Source: Brevibacillus laterosporus (GTDB lineage Bacteria > Bacillota > Bacilli > Brevibacillales > Brevibacillaceae). From it: 64,000 nt of DNA. Each line of letters starts with the position of its first letter. The stretch's first letter is position 1. The notes below the pieces were generated by a model that was given only the letters and a program-made list of their open reading frames with translations, was not told where the DNA came from and ran no database searches. This document shows, in pieces, positions 36,255 to 44,308 of the stretch. The stretch is from the NCBI RefSeq assembly GCF_030489605.1, contig NZ_JAUKFY010000005.1:1-64000 (forward strand). The letters are read 5' to 3'. Both the position numbers and the translations under genes were made by a program.

Positions 36255-36599
36255 ATGGCAGAACATGTTTTAGCCGAACAATATCGCGATGGCCTTCAGA
36301 CATTTGGACAAATGATGCCAAATGTATTGCAAGCCTACAATCAATTTACGAGCGCTTGTTTTGCTTCGGGTGCGATTGATAGCAAACAGAAGCACTTAAT
36401 GGCCCTTGGAATTTCTTTATATGCAGGTAATGAACACTGTATTGTCTATCATATGGAGGCTGCCTTAGCTGAGGGTGCTAGCCAGCAGGAGATTGCAGAA
36501 ACAGTGGGCGTCTCTGGAGCGTATGGAGGCGGAACAACTTTTTCGCATGGTGTGATTTTGGTTACCGAGGTTATGAAAGAAAAAAATCAAATTCAATAA
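36255..36599 (+). CDS. Carboxymuconolactone decarboxylase/AhpD-like protein
   Basis: 114 residues, all-helical AhpD-like fold. The active-site region reads NEHCIVYHMEAALAEGAS: one Cys and His as in YurZ-type members, without the CxxC pair of true peroxidase-coupled AhpD. It may be a disulfide or peroxide-related enzyme; activity unknown. GGAGGAG lies before the ATG, and a 20-residue upstream extension is discarded. Convergent with the triple-peptide array, sharing its terminator. Confidence 0.78.
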   Translation: MAEHVLAEQYRDGLQTFGQMMPNVLQAYNQFTSACFASGAIDSKQKHLMALGISLYAGNEHCIVYHMEAALAEGASQQEIAETVGVSGAYGGGTTFSHGVILVTEVMKEKNQIQ

Positions 36600-36608
36600 A
36601 AATATGGT

Positions 36609-36649
36609 AAAAAAGATGGTAGCCAGAAAATGGCTTAACCATCTTTTTT
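36609..36649. terminator. Bidirectional terminator between the decarboxylase-like gene and the peptide array
   Basis: AAAGATGGT-AGCCA pairs with TGGCT-TA-ACCATCTTT, with T runs on both strands. Confidence 0.8.
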
Positions 36650-36691
36650 ACAAGTAGCTTGGGGCAATATGTAATGCATTTTTTGACTGCA

Positions 36692-36754
36692 TTAAACGCA
36701 AGTGTTAGCAAGAGTAGGAGCAACTTTCTCCATTTTTTTAGCCTGGATTTTCAT
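36692..36754 (-). CDS. 20-residue peptide, array copy 3 (promoter-distal)
   Basis: Encodes MKIQAKKMEKVAPTLANTCV. AAAGGAGGT lies 8 bases before the ATG. It matches the other two copies exactly in amino acids. The peptide is basic at its N-terminus, has no signal sequence, and ends Thr-Cys-Val. Outside the coding region, the ribosome site AAAGGAGGTAC is also shared with copy 1. Function unknown: signalling peptide, RiPP precursor, membrane-active peptide and short regulatory product are all open. Confidence 0.75.
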   Translation of the reverse strand: MKIQAKKMEKVAPTLANTCV

Positions 36755-36813
36755 AGGGAAGTACCTCCTTTCTGTTGGTATTTGACGAATACAGAAAAAG
36801 AACTAGTCTTACA

Positions 36814-36876
36814 TTAAACGCAAGTGTTAGCAAGAGTAGGAGCGACTTTTTCCATTTTTTTAGCTTGGATTTTCAT
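36814..36876 (-). CDS. 20-residue peptide, array copy 2
   Basis: Same peptide as its neighbours, with three synonymous changes from copy 3 (Gln CAA, Glu GAA, Val GTC). AAAGGGGGT lies before the ATG, a slightly different ribosome site from the outer copies. It is 60 bases from copy 3 and 68 from copy 1. Confidence 0.75.
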   Translation of the reverse strand: MKIQAKKMEKVAPTLANTCV

Positions 36877-36944
36877 AGTGGTACCCCCTTTGTGCTGTGA
36901 GTTTATTCATTTTGTAGCTTTCAAAAAAAGGACCTAATTCTAAA

Positions 36945-37007
36945 TTAAACGCAAGTGTTAGCAAGAGTAGGAGCAACTTTCTCCATTTTTTTAGCCTGAA
37001 TTTTCAT
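36945..37007 (-). CDS. 20-residue peptide, array copy 1 (promoter-proximal)
   Basis: Same peptide again. It differs from copy 3 only at an Ile codon (ATT for ATC). AAAGGAGGT lies 8 bases before the ATG. It is 44 bases downstream of a good promoter at 37051-37079. Confidence 0.75.
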   Translation of the reverse strand: MKIQAKKMEKVAPTLANTCV

Positions 37008-37050
37008 AAGTAAGTACCTCCTTTGTTATTCGTTTTTGTAAGACATGCTC

Positions 37051-37079
37051 AGTATAAAGTATATTCTGAATATTTACAA
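37051..37079 (-). promoter_or_regulatory. Promoter of the peptide array
   Basis: Minus-strand TTGTAA (37074-37079), exactly 17 bases, then TATACT (37051-37056). This places the start near 37044 and gives a 5-prime leader of about 37 bases before copy 1. Confidence 0.65.
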
Positions 37080-37217
37080 TATTTTTTTGATAAACTATTT
37101 TTATGTATATTGAAATAACGCTTTTTTATTTCTGACAACATTTTTACAAATGTCCGGAATTTGGAAGAAAAACGATTGTAATCATGCTTTTTCGCAATCT
37201 TTTCGTGAAAAATGTTG

Positions 37218-37223
37218 TATAAT
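37218..37223 (+). promoter_or_regulatory. -10 element of the metallo-beta-lactamase-like gene
   Basis: A consensus TATAAT lies 84 bases before the start codon. No clear -35 element is seen at 17 bases, so an activator may be needed. Together with the array promoter it defines a divergent control region of about 300 bases. Confidence 0.45.
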
Positions 37224-37306
37224 AGGAATACAAGAGGGAAATAACGGAGGATATCGTATTTACGATAGATGTTACATAACGGTTCACGGAGAGGAGAGAT
37301 GGGAAT

Positions 37307-38023
37307 TTGACCAATGTCACCTGCCAAATTGCTCCCGGTGTTTGGACGATTATCACTTATGAAGACTCATGGAAAAGTTACATCAATAATTATGTAGTGG
37401 AACGAAATGGACGGTTTTATTTAATTGATACAAATCTTAAAAAGCATCGTTCGTATTTTCAGCAAGCACTTGAGGATATTGGTGCTACTTCTGATAAAGT
37501 GGAAGATGTGCTATGTACTCATCGTTTGCCTGATCATATTGGAAATGTGGAATTGTTTTCCACCAGCCAAAATTGGATTCACCTGCATGATTTTTTTGAA
37601 CTAGATGATTTTTCTCAAACGTTATTCGGTCATTCCTTTACGGGAGAAAAAGGGCAGATTGGGCTGTTTTCATTTGTGAACTTACCGACCTATACTGAGG
37701 GCTCAGTAGCTTTTTTTGATTCCGAAACAAATATTTGTTTTATTGGTGATCACCTTCATTTTTTTGGCATGGACATTGAGCAGGTGATCGGTTATCAGGA
37801 GAAATGCCGAAAAGAGCTTATTTTTTATTTCGGGGCATGGTTACAACGTTGTCCTGACGTAGAGCAGGTTATAGGATTCTTAGAAGCAACAAAATCATTA
37901 CTACAATGGCCTATTGAAATATTGGCGACAGGGCATGGTCCGATTCTACAAGGTAATATTCCGCAATTCCTCCAGGAAATCGTGGAGATACTGTCTCAAT
38001 ACACGGAGCAACGCTTGGCTTAA
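37307..38023 (+). CDS. Metallo-beta-lactamase-fold protein with degenerate motif
   Basis: 238 residues. The expected HxHxDH motif reads THRLPDHIGN: the first His and the DH pair are kept, the second His is Leu. Later elements are present: FIGDHLHFF (bridging Asp) and ATGHGPIL (last His). It may bind one metal only. TTG start nine bases after AGGAGAG; the ATG at 37299 is out of frame and stops after three codons. Divergent from the triple-peptide array, so a functional tie is possible but unproven. Confidence 0.75.
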   Translation: MTNVTCQIAPGVWTIITYEDSWKSYINNYVVERNGRFYLIDTNLKKHRSYFQQALEDIGATSDKVEDVLCTHRLPDHIGNVELFSTSQNWIHLHDFFELDDFSQTLFGHSFTGEKGQIGLFSFVNLPTYTEGSVAFFDSETNICFIGDHLHFFGMDIEQVIGYQEKCRKELIFYFGAWLQRCPDVEQVIGFLEATKSLLQWPIEILATGHGPILQGNIPQFLQEIVEILSQYTEQRLA

Positions 38024-38132
38024 ATCCATGAGAGATGGACTAGTAACAAAAGAAGCCCTTAGCTCTAAGGCTGTAAAAATGAATACATGACGAATGCATA
38101 GCAGGAATATAAAAACTCTTGTCCACAGTCTG

Positions 38133-38161
38133 ACCCGATTCTTCAAGTGAATCGGGTTTTA
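38133..38161 (+). terminator. Terminator downstream of the metallo-beta-lactamase-like gene
   Basis: ACCCGATTC/GAATCGGGT with TTTT, about 110 bases after the stop. Confidence 0.7.
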
Positions 38162-38294
38162 TAGGCTGAGAAAATTAAGTGAGCGGGCATTTCTTGCATG
38201 TCCTGAAGTTTCAGTCGTTCCTAAGTAAGGGGGTTAGCGTATATTTTCGTTAAAATGCGGGCATAACCCAATTAATAAAATAGACTGGAAAAAT

Positions 38295-38333
38295 AAAAAA
38301 CAATCATATCAAGTAAAGCTCATGATACAACTG
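38295..38333 (-). terminator. Terminator of the small FNR-box unit
   Basis: On the minus strand CAGTTGTATCA pairs with TGATATGATTG (11 pairs, three of them G-U), followed by six T. Confidence 0.7.
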
Positions 38334-38368
38334 GTTTTTTATATGATTAACATTTTCTTATTTTATAT

Positions 38369-38434
38369 CTATACAGCAATTTGGGATAATACTGCGGTAA
38401 TTGTAAGGCATTTACATATACTTTTTAGTTTCAT
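38369..38434 (-). CDS. 21-residue peptide under an FNR-type promoter
   Basis: Begins MKLKSICKCLTITAVLSQ and ends Ile-Ala-Val: a short basic start with two Cys, then a hydrophobic stretch. A perfect AGGAGGAG lies nine bases before the ATG. The whole transcript would be about 205 bases, from a start near 38501 to the terminator at 38295. It could therefore also be a regulatory RNA in which the peptide is secondary. No family recognised. Confidence 0.55.
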   Translation of the reverse strand: MKLKSICKCLTITAVLSQIAV

Positions 38435-38508
38435 ATAATTCAACTCCTCCTAAAATAATTTCGAAGACACAATCGGAAACAAACCCAATTATTTCTTCTG
38501 TATAAATA

Positions 38509-38550
38509 ATTATACAAAAAATAAAATATAATGATGTGAAATAATTCACA
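38509..38550 (-). promoter_or_regulatory. FNR/CRP-type box and -10 element
   Basis: TGTGA-AATAAT-TCACA (38535-38550) is a perfect match to the TGTGA-N6-TCACA site of Fnr in Bacillus. On the minus strand TATAAT (38509-38514) follows so that the box centre lies about 41.5 bases before the expected start, the standard class II activation geometry. No good -35 hexamer is present, consistent with activator dependence. Confidence 0.65.
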
Positions 38551-38633
38551 TATAATACCAAGTTACGTTTTAATAAATATCTTTACCAATCTTATCGCAG
38601 AAAGGGAGAGGCCAATTTAGAGAAAAAATGCAT

Positions 38634-38678
38634 AAAAAAACTTGTGAGCAGAAGGAAAATGGCTCCTAGCCCACAAGT
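38634..38678 (-). terminator. Terminator of the TPR-protein gene
   Basis: ACTTGTGGGC pairs with GCTCACAAGT (one mismatch), followed by seven T on the minus strand. Confidence 0.75.
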
Positions 38679-38693
38679 AAAATCATCACCAGA

Positions 38694-39383
38694 TCATCCC
38701 GCATGAGAAGCTGCTTTTGTCCATTCATGTAGACGCAGATCAAGTTGTTCTTTACGGAGAAACAGCGTTTGTGAATAAGCGTAATTCCTGATTTTTTCAA
38801 TATGCTCAACGGCACGAGTATAGCGACCTTCTGCGGCTTCCATTTCTGCTAAACAAAAATAAAGGAGGGCAGGCTGGATACGTCTTCGCTGCAACAACGA
38901 TAAGGCCTGCTTAGCAGCTGGAAGGTCACCCATTCGAGCTTGGCAGCAAACAATGATGCCCAGAGCACCATGCATGCGAGGATCTCTCTTATATAGATGT
39001 ATGCCAATTTGCAGAGCATCCCGATATCTTCCCCGATAATAGCAGGCAACAGCTAAATTGTAAAAAAGATGCTGTAAGAGGGCACGATGAAATAGTGTGG
39101 GTGATTCTTTACACAAGATAATAGCCTGCGTAACATATGATTCAGCTGCATCGTACTTCCCTAGTAGTAGCTGTTGACTCGATTTGTCGAGCAGCGCTAC
39201 CGAGCGCTTTTTGTTTTTTAGATAAGAAGCCTCCAAGATAGTTTGTATACGCTCGGGGTTTCGCTTGTATAACAACGTTATGTAATAGTAGCGAAAAGGC
39301 CACTGCAAACGGAGTAAGCCAACGAATAATACTACTGCCAATCCGGTCAGTGTAGCAGGCAACGTCATCTGAAAATAATGCAT
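38694..39383 (-). CDS. Membrane-anchored TPR-like protein
   Basis: 229 residues. A membrane segment at about 8-26 and a basic stretch precede helical repeats at about 60-225 that look like TPR units (LLLGKYDAAESYVTQAI, CYYRGRYRDALQIGIHLY, AEMEAAEGRYTRAVEHI). Such proteins serve as scaffolds. GAAGAGGAG precedes the ATG. Alone on its strand and divergent from fumarase; no specific family recognised. Confidence 0.7.
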   Translation of the reverse strand: MHYFQMTLPATLTGLAVVLFVGLLRLQWPFRYYYITLLYKRNPERIQTILEASYLKNKKRSVALLDKSSQQLLLGKYDAAESYVTQAIILCKESPTLFHRALLQHLFYNLAVACYYRGRYRDALQIGIHLYKRDPRMHGALGIIVCCQARMGDLPAAKQALSLLQRRRIQPALLYFCLAEMEAAEGRYTRAVEHIEKIRNYAYSQTLFLRKEQLDLRLHEWTKAASHAG

Positions 39384-39591
39384 ATGAACCCTACTCCTCT
39401 TCCGTTTTTTCCGTCAAAAAAGTATCTTCATGATATCACAGCTAAGATGACAGGTATAGGGAGGGCTGTATCTGAGTCGGCTGAGAAAAAACGCACAATT
39501 GGAAGTGTCGCACCTATTTTTTTGCTATGCTATAATTATGATCGTTGTGTAGAGTATTTATTCTTTTTCGAAAAGAGAGGCGACTTCCATC

Positions 39592-41121
39592 ATGGATAAG
39601 TTCAAAGATAGCATGTTGCAGTTGATTGTGGAGACCTCCACTAACCTGCCGCCAGATGTTCGTCATGCCATTAACGCTGCGAAAAAAAGAGAGGATGCTG
39701 GCACGCGTGCTGCTTTATCGCTCACTACCATTGCGCAAAACATTAAGATGGCTGAAGAAAATGTTTCCCCCATTTGTCAGGATACAGGAATGCCTACATT
39801 TGAAATTAAGACACCGGTCGGAGTTAATCAGATCGTGATGAAAAAAGCGATTCTGGAAGCGATTGCAGAAGCGACACGTACTGGTAAACTACGTACCAAC
39901 TCTGTAGACTCGTTAACAGGTTCCAACTCTGGAGACAATATAGGACCTGGTACACCTGTTGTCCATTTTGAACAATGGGAAGAGGATTATGCCGAAGTGA
40001 AGTTAATTCTTAAAGGTGGCGGCTGTGAAAATAAAAATATACAATACTCTCTTCCCTGTGAGCTTCCTCACTTAGGAAAAGCTGGCCGTGACCTGGATGG
40101 CATCCGCAAATGCATCCTGCATGCCGTCTATCAGGCACAAGGTCAAGGCTGTAGCGCTGGCTTTATCGGAGTAGGTATTGGAGGAGACCGTACAAGTGGC
40201 TACTCACTTGCCAAGCATCAATTGTTCCGTAGCGTAGATGATTCCAATCCGATTCCTGAGTTAGCCGAATTGGAAGACTATATTATGCAAACAGCAAATG
40301 AACTAGGCATCGGAACTATGGGTTTCGGCGGAAATACAACCCTGCTTGGCTGTAAAATTGGCGTAGAAAATCGTTTGCCAGCCAGCTTTTTCGTCTCTGT
40401 AGCTTATAACTGCTGGGCATTCCGACGTCAAGGGGTGCATATTAACCCAGAAACTGGAGAAATCATCCGTTATTTATATACAGAAGAAAATCATGTGGAA
40501 ATGGACATGACCTCCGCAAGCGAGCAACAAACAGAGCGTCGTGAGGTTGTATTAGAGGCACCAATAACAGAAGAACAGATTCGCAGTCTTAAGGTAGGCG
40601 ATGTGGTCATTATTAATGGAATGATGCATACTGGCCGCGATGCTTTGCATAAATACTTAATCGATCATGATTGCCCAATTGACTTAAATGGTGGCATTAT
40701 CTATCACTGTGGACCAGTTATGCTAAAAGATGAAGAAGGAAATTATCATGTAAAAGCAGCAGGTCCTACCACTAGTATTCGCGAGGAGCCATATCAAGGC
40801 GATATCATGAAAAAATTCGGGATTCGAGCGGTTATGGGAAAAGGTGGCATGGGCCCAAAAACATTGAAAGCTTTACAAGAGCATGGAGGCGTATACTTAA
40901 ATGCCATTGGTGGAGCTGCGCAATACTACGCGGATTGTATCGAGCAGGTAGAAGGCGTGGACTACTTAGAATTTGGTATTCCAGAAGCAATGTGGCATTT
41001 ACGTGTGAAAGGCTTTGCCGCTATAGTCACAATGGATTCACACGGCAACAGCCTACATGCAGATGTAGATAAGGATTCTGCTGAGAAGCTCGCGAAGTTT
41101 GCAGATCCCGTTTTTAAATAA
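39592..41121 (+). CDS. Class I (iron-sulfur) fumarate hydratase
   Basis: 509 residues, with alpha and beta parts fused as in FumA/FumB-type enzymes. Cys residues in SPICQDTGMP, GGGCENKN and SAGFIGVGIGGDRTSGY-associated positions hold the 4Fe-4S cluster; the C-terminal half has GDVVIINGMMHTGRDALHKY and GPTTSIREEPYQ. Interconverts fumarate and malate in the TCA cycle. Such enzymes are oxygen-sensitive. GAGAGGCG lies before the ATG. Terminator behind. Mesaconase or tartrate dehydratase activity is an alternative. Confidence 0.88.
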   Translation: MDKFKDSMLQLIVETSTNLPPDVRHAINAAKKREDAGTRAALSLTTIAQNIKMAEENVSPICQDTGMPTFEIKTPVGVNQIVMKKAILEAIAEATRTGKLRTNSVDSLTGSNSGDNIGPGTPVVHFEQWEEDYAEVKLILKGGGCENKNIQYSLPCELPHLGKAGRDLDGIRKCILHAVYQAQGQGCSAGFIGVGIGGDRTSGYSLAKHQLFRSVDDSNPIPELAELEDYIMQTANELGIGTMGFGGNTTLLGCKIGVENRLPASFFVSVAYNCWAFRRQGVHINPETGEIIRYLYTEENHVEMDMTSASEQQTERREVVLEAPITEEQIRSLKVGDVVIINGMMHTGRDALHKYLIDHDCPIDLNGGIIYHCGPVMLKDEEGNYHVKAAGPTTSIREEPYQGDIMKKFGIRAVMGKGGMGPKTLKALQEHGGVYLNAIGGAAQYYADCIEQVEGVDYLEFGIPEAMWHLRVKGFAAIVTMDSHGNSLHADVDKDSAEKLAKFADPVFK

Positions 41122-41168
41122 GAAAAACAGTCTTCTAAATCAACGCAGAATTTGAGTGCATCGGAAAG

Positions 41169-41212
41169 GAAAAGACCTTGCAACGCTGACAATAGCGATG
41201 CAAGGTCTTTTT
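41169..41212 (+). terminator. Terminator of fumarase
   Basis: AAAGACCTTGCA/TGCAAGGTCTTT with a T run. Confidence 0.85.
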
Positions 41213-41472
41213 GTGCATCAATTTAGAAGACAAGTAAGGAAAGGGTCAGCCATCAGAAGAAGAGGAGAGGATGCCCGTTCTGAGAGAGGTACAAAAGAGG
41301 AGTAAGGGTTGCGATACGATGAAGAAATAAAAGGAGCTTTTACCTTCCACTACTTGTCATGTCATAGGTTGATGCCTACCTTTTAAAAAAATGGGTATTC
41401 GTTTATCTCCTCTCAACCAAAACGGGCATAGGGTACTAATACAAGATAACTTTCTGTAGGGAGCTGGTACGT
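41213..41472. other. Intergenic region before the LysM gene
   Basis: No convincing gene. A 19-codon frame at about 41271 has a purine-rich stretch immediately abutting its ATG, too close for a normal ribosome site. No hairpin or riboswitch recognised. Confidence 0.4.
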
Positions 41473-41754
41473 ATGAATTATATTGTTCAACGTGGGGATA
41501 CACTATATGCTATTGCTCAACGCTTTGGAGTGCCTATCGATGTACTTATTCGTGTGAATCGTCTATATCCACCATATGAGCTGTACGTCGGTCAAACGCT
41601 TTTCATTCCTGATCAAGGTCCTAATCAATCACCCGATGATGCGGACGAGGAACGCAGAATCGCACGTTTAGAGCGTGAAGTAAGGAGACTAAATGAACGG
41701 TATAGAGATTTAAACCGCCGCGTCAGAGCTTTAGAACAACGTCGCCGTACTTAA
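41473..41754 (+). CDS. LysM-domain protein with coiled-coil tail
   Basis: 93 residues. A LysM domain fills about 1-46 (YIVQRGDTLYAIAQRFGV, then YVGQTLFIP), followed by an acidic linker and an Arg/Glu-rich coiled coil (about 58-90). LysM binds peptidoglycan-type glycans. There is no signal peptide, so it is probably assembled around the spore from the mother cell, as with SafA-type proteins, rather than secreted. Confidence 0.82.
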   Translation: MNYIVQRGDTLYAIAQRFGVPIDVLIRVNRLYPPYELYVGQTLFIPDQGPNQSPDDADEERRIARLEREVRRLNERYRDLNRRVRALEQRRRT

Positions 41755-41871
41755 GTAACTACTAGTATGCTATGCATGGAAGGGAGGAGCTGTATCCGCT
41801 CCTCTTTCTTTTTTGACAAAATTCCACTACTATAATGGTGATAAAGATGCGGGGGATGGGAGGAATACGTA

Positions 41872-42669
41872 ATGAGTAACAAGTGGAGAATAGCTTTAAT
41901 CCAAATGGATGTGGTGCTGGGAAATCCAGAGGCAAACAGAGAAAAGGCAAAGAAAATGACCGAAAATTTACGCGAATCAGGAAAAACAATTGATGCTATA
42001 TTGCTGCCAGAATTATGGGATACTGCCTATGATTTGGAGCGCCTAGACGAGATTGCGGATGAGCAAGGGAAGAATGCTCAGATGTTTTTAAAGGAACTTG
42101 CTCGCTCACTACATAGCTATGTATATGGTGGCTCTATCGCCGAGCATAGGGAAAATGGAGTCTATAATACCTCCTATGTGTTTGATAAGCAGGGAAATTT
42201 GGTTGGCTCCTATTCCAAAGCCCATTTATTCAAGCTAATGAATGAACACCAGTTTCTGCAATCAGGTGATCAACCAGGCTTGTATCAAATGGACGATCAG
42301 CAGGTGGGAGCGGTTATTTGCTATGATATTCGTTTCCCAGAATGGATTCGTCTGCATGCAGTTAAGGGAGCAAAGGTCTTGTTCGTATGTGCTCAGTGGC
42401 CAAACCCTAGACTGGCCCATTGGCGAGCCTTATTGATTGCCCGAGCGATTGAAAATCAAATGTATGTCGTTGCTTGCAATCGAGTAGGAAGCGATTCTGC
42501 GAGTAGCTTTTTCGGTCACTCCATGGTGATTGATCCATGGGGAGAAGTGATTGCTGAAGCTGGAGAAGAAGAAATGATTCTAACTGCTGAGATTGATTTG
42601 GATATTGTCGATCAGGTTCGTTCCAAGATACCGGTATTTACCGATCGCCGTCCTGATATTTACAGCTAG
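41872..42669 (+). CDS. Carbon-nitrogen hydrolase (omega-amidase/MtnU-like)
   Basis: 265 residues with the complete nitrilase triad: Glu47 (LLPELWD), Lys116 (YSKAHLF) and Cys150 (VICYDIRFPE). Members of this size and motif class hydrolyse 2-oxoglutaramate or related amides. Bacillus MtnU is the nearest recalled relative, but there are no methionine-salvage genes here. ATG with a weak GGGATGGGAGG site 10 bases upstream. Confidence 0.85.
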   Translation: MSNKWRIALIQMDVVLGNPEANREKAKKMTENLRESGKTIDAILLPELWDTAYDLERLDEIADEQGKNAQMFLKELARSLHSYVYGGSIAEHRENGVYNTSYVFDKQGNLVGSYSKAHLFKLMNEHQFLQSGDQPGLYQMDDQQVGAVICYDIRFPEWIRLHAVKGAKVLFVCAQWPNPRLAHWRALLIARAIENQMYVVACNRVGSDSASSFFGHSMVIDPWGEVIAEAGEEEMILTAEIDLDIVDQVRSKIPVFTDRRPDIYS

Positions 42670-42783
42670 GAAGGCATGGTTGATTGTGGTCTTGAGAAAA
42701 TAGTGGGTATCTATGCTTCTGCCTACAGCGTTTGCCCCTTTTTTACATAGCCTATAGTAAGGAATGTTAGGAGGTGGAGAACA

Positions 42784-42978
42784 ATGGCTGGGCTTAATAG
42801 CAAAGGGATGATGCACCATTTTTTAGGGATTCGTACAAAAGTTGTTCAAATCCGAGAGTTAGTGGAGACAGTGGACACCTTATTTACTTCATTCGATCGA
42901 ATGGGTGAATTAGGGAAAGCTGTTAACCCTTTTAAGGCAAAAAAAACAAAAGACAATATTCCACACGATATGGACTAA
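42784..42978 (+). CDS. Small hypothetical protein
   Basis: 64 residues, amphipathic helix in the first half (VVQIRELVETVDTLFTSFDRM), Lys-rich middle and acidic end. AGGAGGTGG lies before the ATG, a strong site. No family recognised. Followed by a perfect hairpin. Confidence 0.6.
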   Translation: MAGLNSKGMMHHFLGIRTKVVQIRELVETVDTLFTSFDRMGELGKAVNPFKAKKTKDNIPHDMD

Positions 42979-42990
42979 TATGGGAAATAC

Positions 42991-43034
42991 ACGTTTAAAG
43001 AGGTTGCCCAGAGAAGGGCAACCTCTTTAAACGT
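42991..43034. terminator. Perfect 19-base-pair hairpin
   Basis: ACGTTTAAAGAGGTTGCCC and its exact reverse complement flank a six-base AGAGAA loop. It lies between two convergent genes, but neither strand has a long T run after it. Confidence 0.6.
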
Positions 43035-43082
43035 GTTGCGAGATCATTTTTTATTTCCGGCGTACACTATTAAGAATGATCT

Positions 43083-44198
43083 TTAAATAAGTGCTTTACG
43101 CTTTTTAAAATCAGTATCTAGGTAATAGCTATGATAGACGAGCAGATTTGGGCCTGCACATTCCGCATTTGGGCAAAAACAATTAATGGATTGATTGAGA
43201 GAGTGACTTTGCCAACGAGCGAACATCGTCTCTAGGGTATCTGTCTGAATATTTCCTAGAATGCCCACATCCCCAAAGTCAGTTACGGTTACATCTCCGG
43301 TAAATATGTTGATATTTAAGCGACAGCGTCCATCAGGGTCGTTGCGTACAGTAACATTCTTAGATTGACGCAGACGCAGAATAAGCTCCTGATCATCAGG
43401 GTCTTGACTGCATGCGAAGAATGGAAGGGTACCGAACAGCATCCACATCTCTTCATCGCGTACATCTAAGAGGGTGTGAATAGATTCACGTAATTGAGGC
43501 AAGCTCAGCACTGGTAAATTTTTTGCAAAATCGCTTTGATACATCGGGTGCACCTCGTGGCGAACACAACCCATTTCTTTAATTAGTTGATGAATTTTCG
43601 GGAGCTTTTGCCAGGTCCGAGTATTCAGCATGCTTTCGGCAGAGACGATTACACCTGCATCTGCTAATTTTTTTGCATTGTCCATTGTTAATTGGTACAG
43701 TTTCTCTGCTTGGGTGAGTGAAACCTTTTGCGGACTATTTACGTATACCACTTCATGAAAATCCTCAGGCTTACTATAGTTCCACGACATATGCATTACA
43801 TCAATGTATGGCAAAACAGCTTCGTAACGGGAAAATGGCAGAGATAAATTGGAGTTAATCTGTGTGCGCAAGCCCCTATCTGTCGCATACTGTAAAATTG
43901 GTGCAATTACATTATTTACTGTCCGCAGACTGTACATCGGTTCCCCGCCCGTAATGCTAAGGGTTAACAAATCTTTGGCTTCATCTAGGCGCTGTAGGAT
44001 AAGCTCTATTGGCAAGTGTGGGTCGTCTTTTATCCGTAATGTTTCACCAACAGCACAATGTTCACAGCGCAGATTGCATAGATTTGTCACAGTAAACTCG
44101 ATGCTGGTCAATTTGTAGGCAGGTGGTGTAGCATTATATAAAGGTTCCCATGGGTCCTTTTGAGGTGTAATGGGTGTAGTTGGAACAAAGCGTTTCAA
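43083..44198 (-). CDS. yfkAB: YfkAB-type radical SAM protein
   Basis: 371 residues. Radical SAM cluster Cys41-X3-Cys45-X2-Cys48 (CNLRCEHC), SITGGEPMYS for SAM binding, and the C-terminal CFCPNAEC that gives the family its CxCxxxxC name. The TTG start is fixed by AAGGAGG eight bases upstream; the result is within a few residues of Bacillus YfkAB. The reaction is unknown. Divergent from the DUF1385 gene. Confidence 0.85.
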   Translation of the reverse strand: MKRFVPTTPITPQKDPWEPLYNATPPAYKLTSIEFTVTNLCNLRCEHCAVGETLRIKDDPHLPIELILQRLDEAKDLLTLSITGGEPMYSLRTVNNVIAPILQYATDRGLRTQINSNLSLPFSRYEAVLPYIDVMHMSWNYSKPEDFHEVVYVNSPQKVSLTQAEKLYQLTMDNAKKLADAGVIVSAESMLNTRTWQKLPKIHQLIKEMGCVRHEVHPMYQSDFAKNLPVLSLPQLRESIHTLLDVRDEEMWMLFGTLPFFACSQDPDDQELILRLRQSKNVTVRNDPDGRCRLNINIFTGDVTVTDFGDVGILGNIQTDTLETMFARWQSHSLNQSINCFCPNAECAGPNLLVYHSYYLDTDFKKRKALI

Positions 44199-44308
44199 TG
44201 GTGAAACCTCCTTAGTAGAAACATAACGTTGCCTCAGCAGCTTGCGATGAGGCAATATGAACAAACACCATTATAACCATAAATGGAGAGGGTGAGAATA
44301 CCAACACC

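Noticed and set aside
36692-37007. CRISPR-like look: three near-identical 65-70 base repeats separated by about 60 bases
   Set aside because: Repeats are longer than CRISPR repeats, contain a ribosome site plus an open frame, and differ only at synonymous positions. No cas genes are present.
37299-37310. ATG start for the metallo-beta-lactamase-like gene
   Set aside because: It reads ATG GGA ATT TGA and stops at once. The TTG at 37307 is in frame with the protein and correctly spaced from AGGAGAG.
41271-41330. 19-codon frame between fumarase and the LysM gene
   Set aside because: The purine-rich stretch abuts the ATG with no usable spacing, and the sequence looks random.
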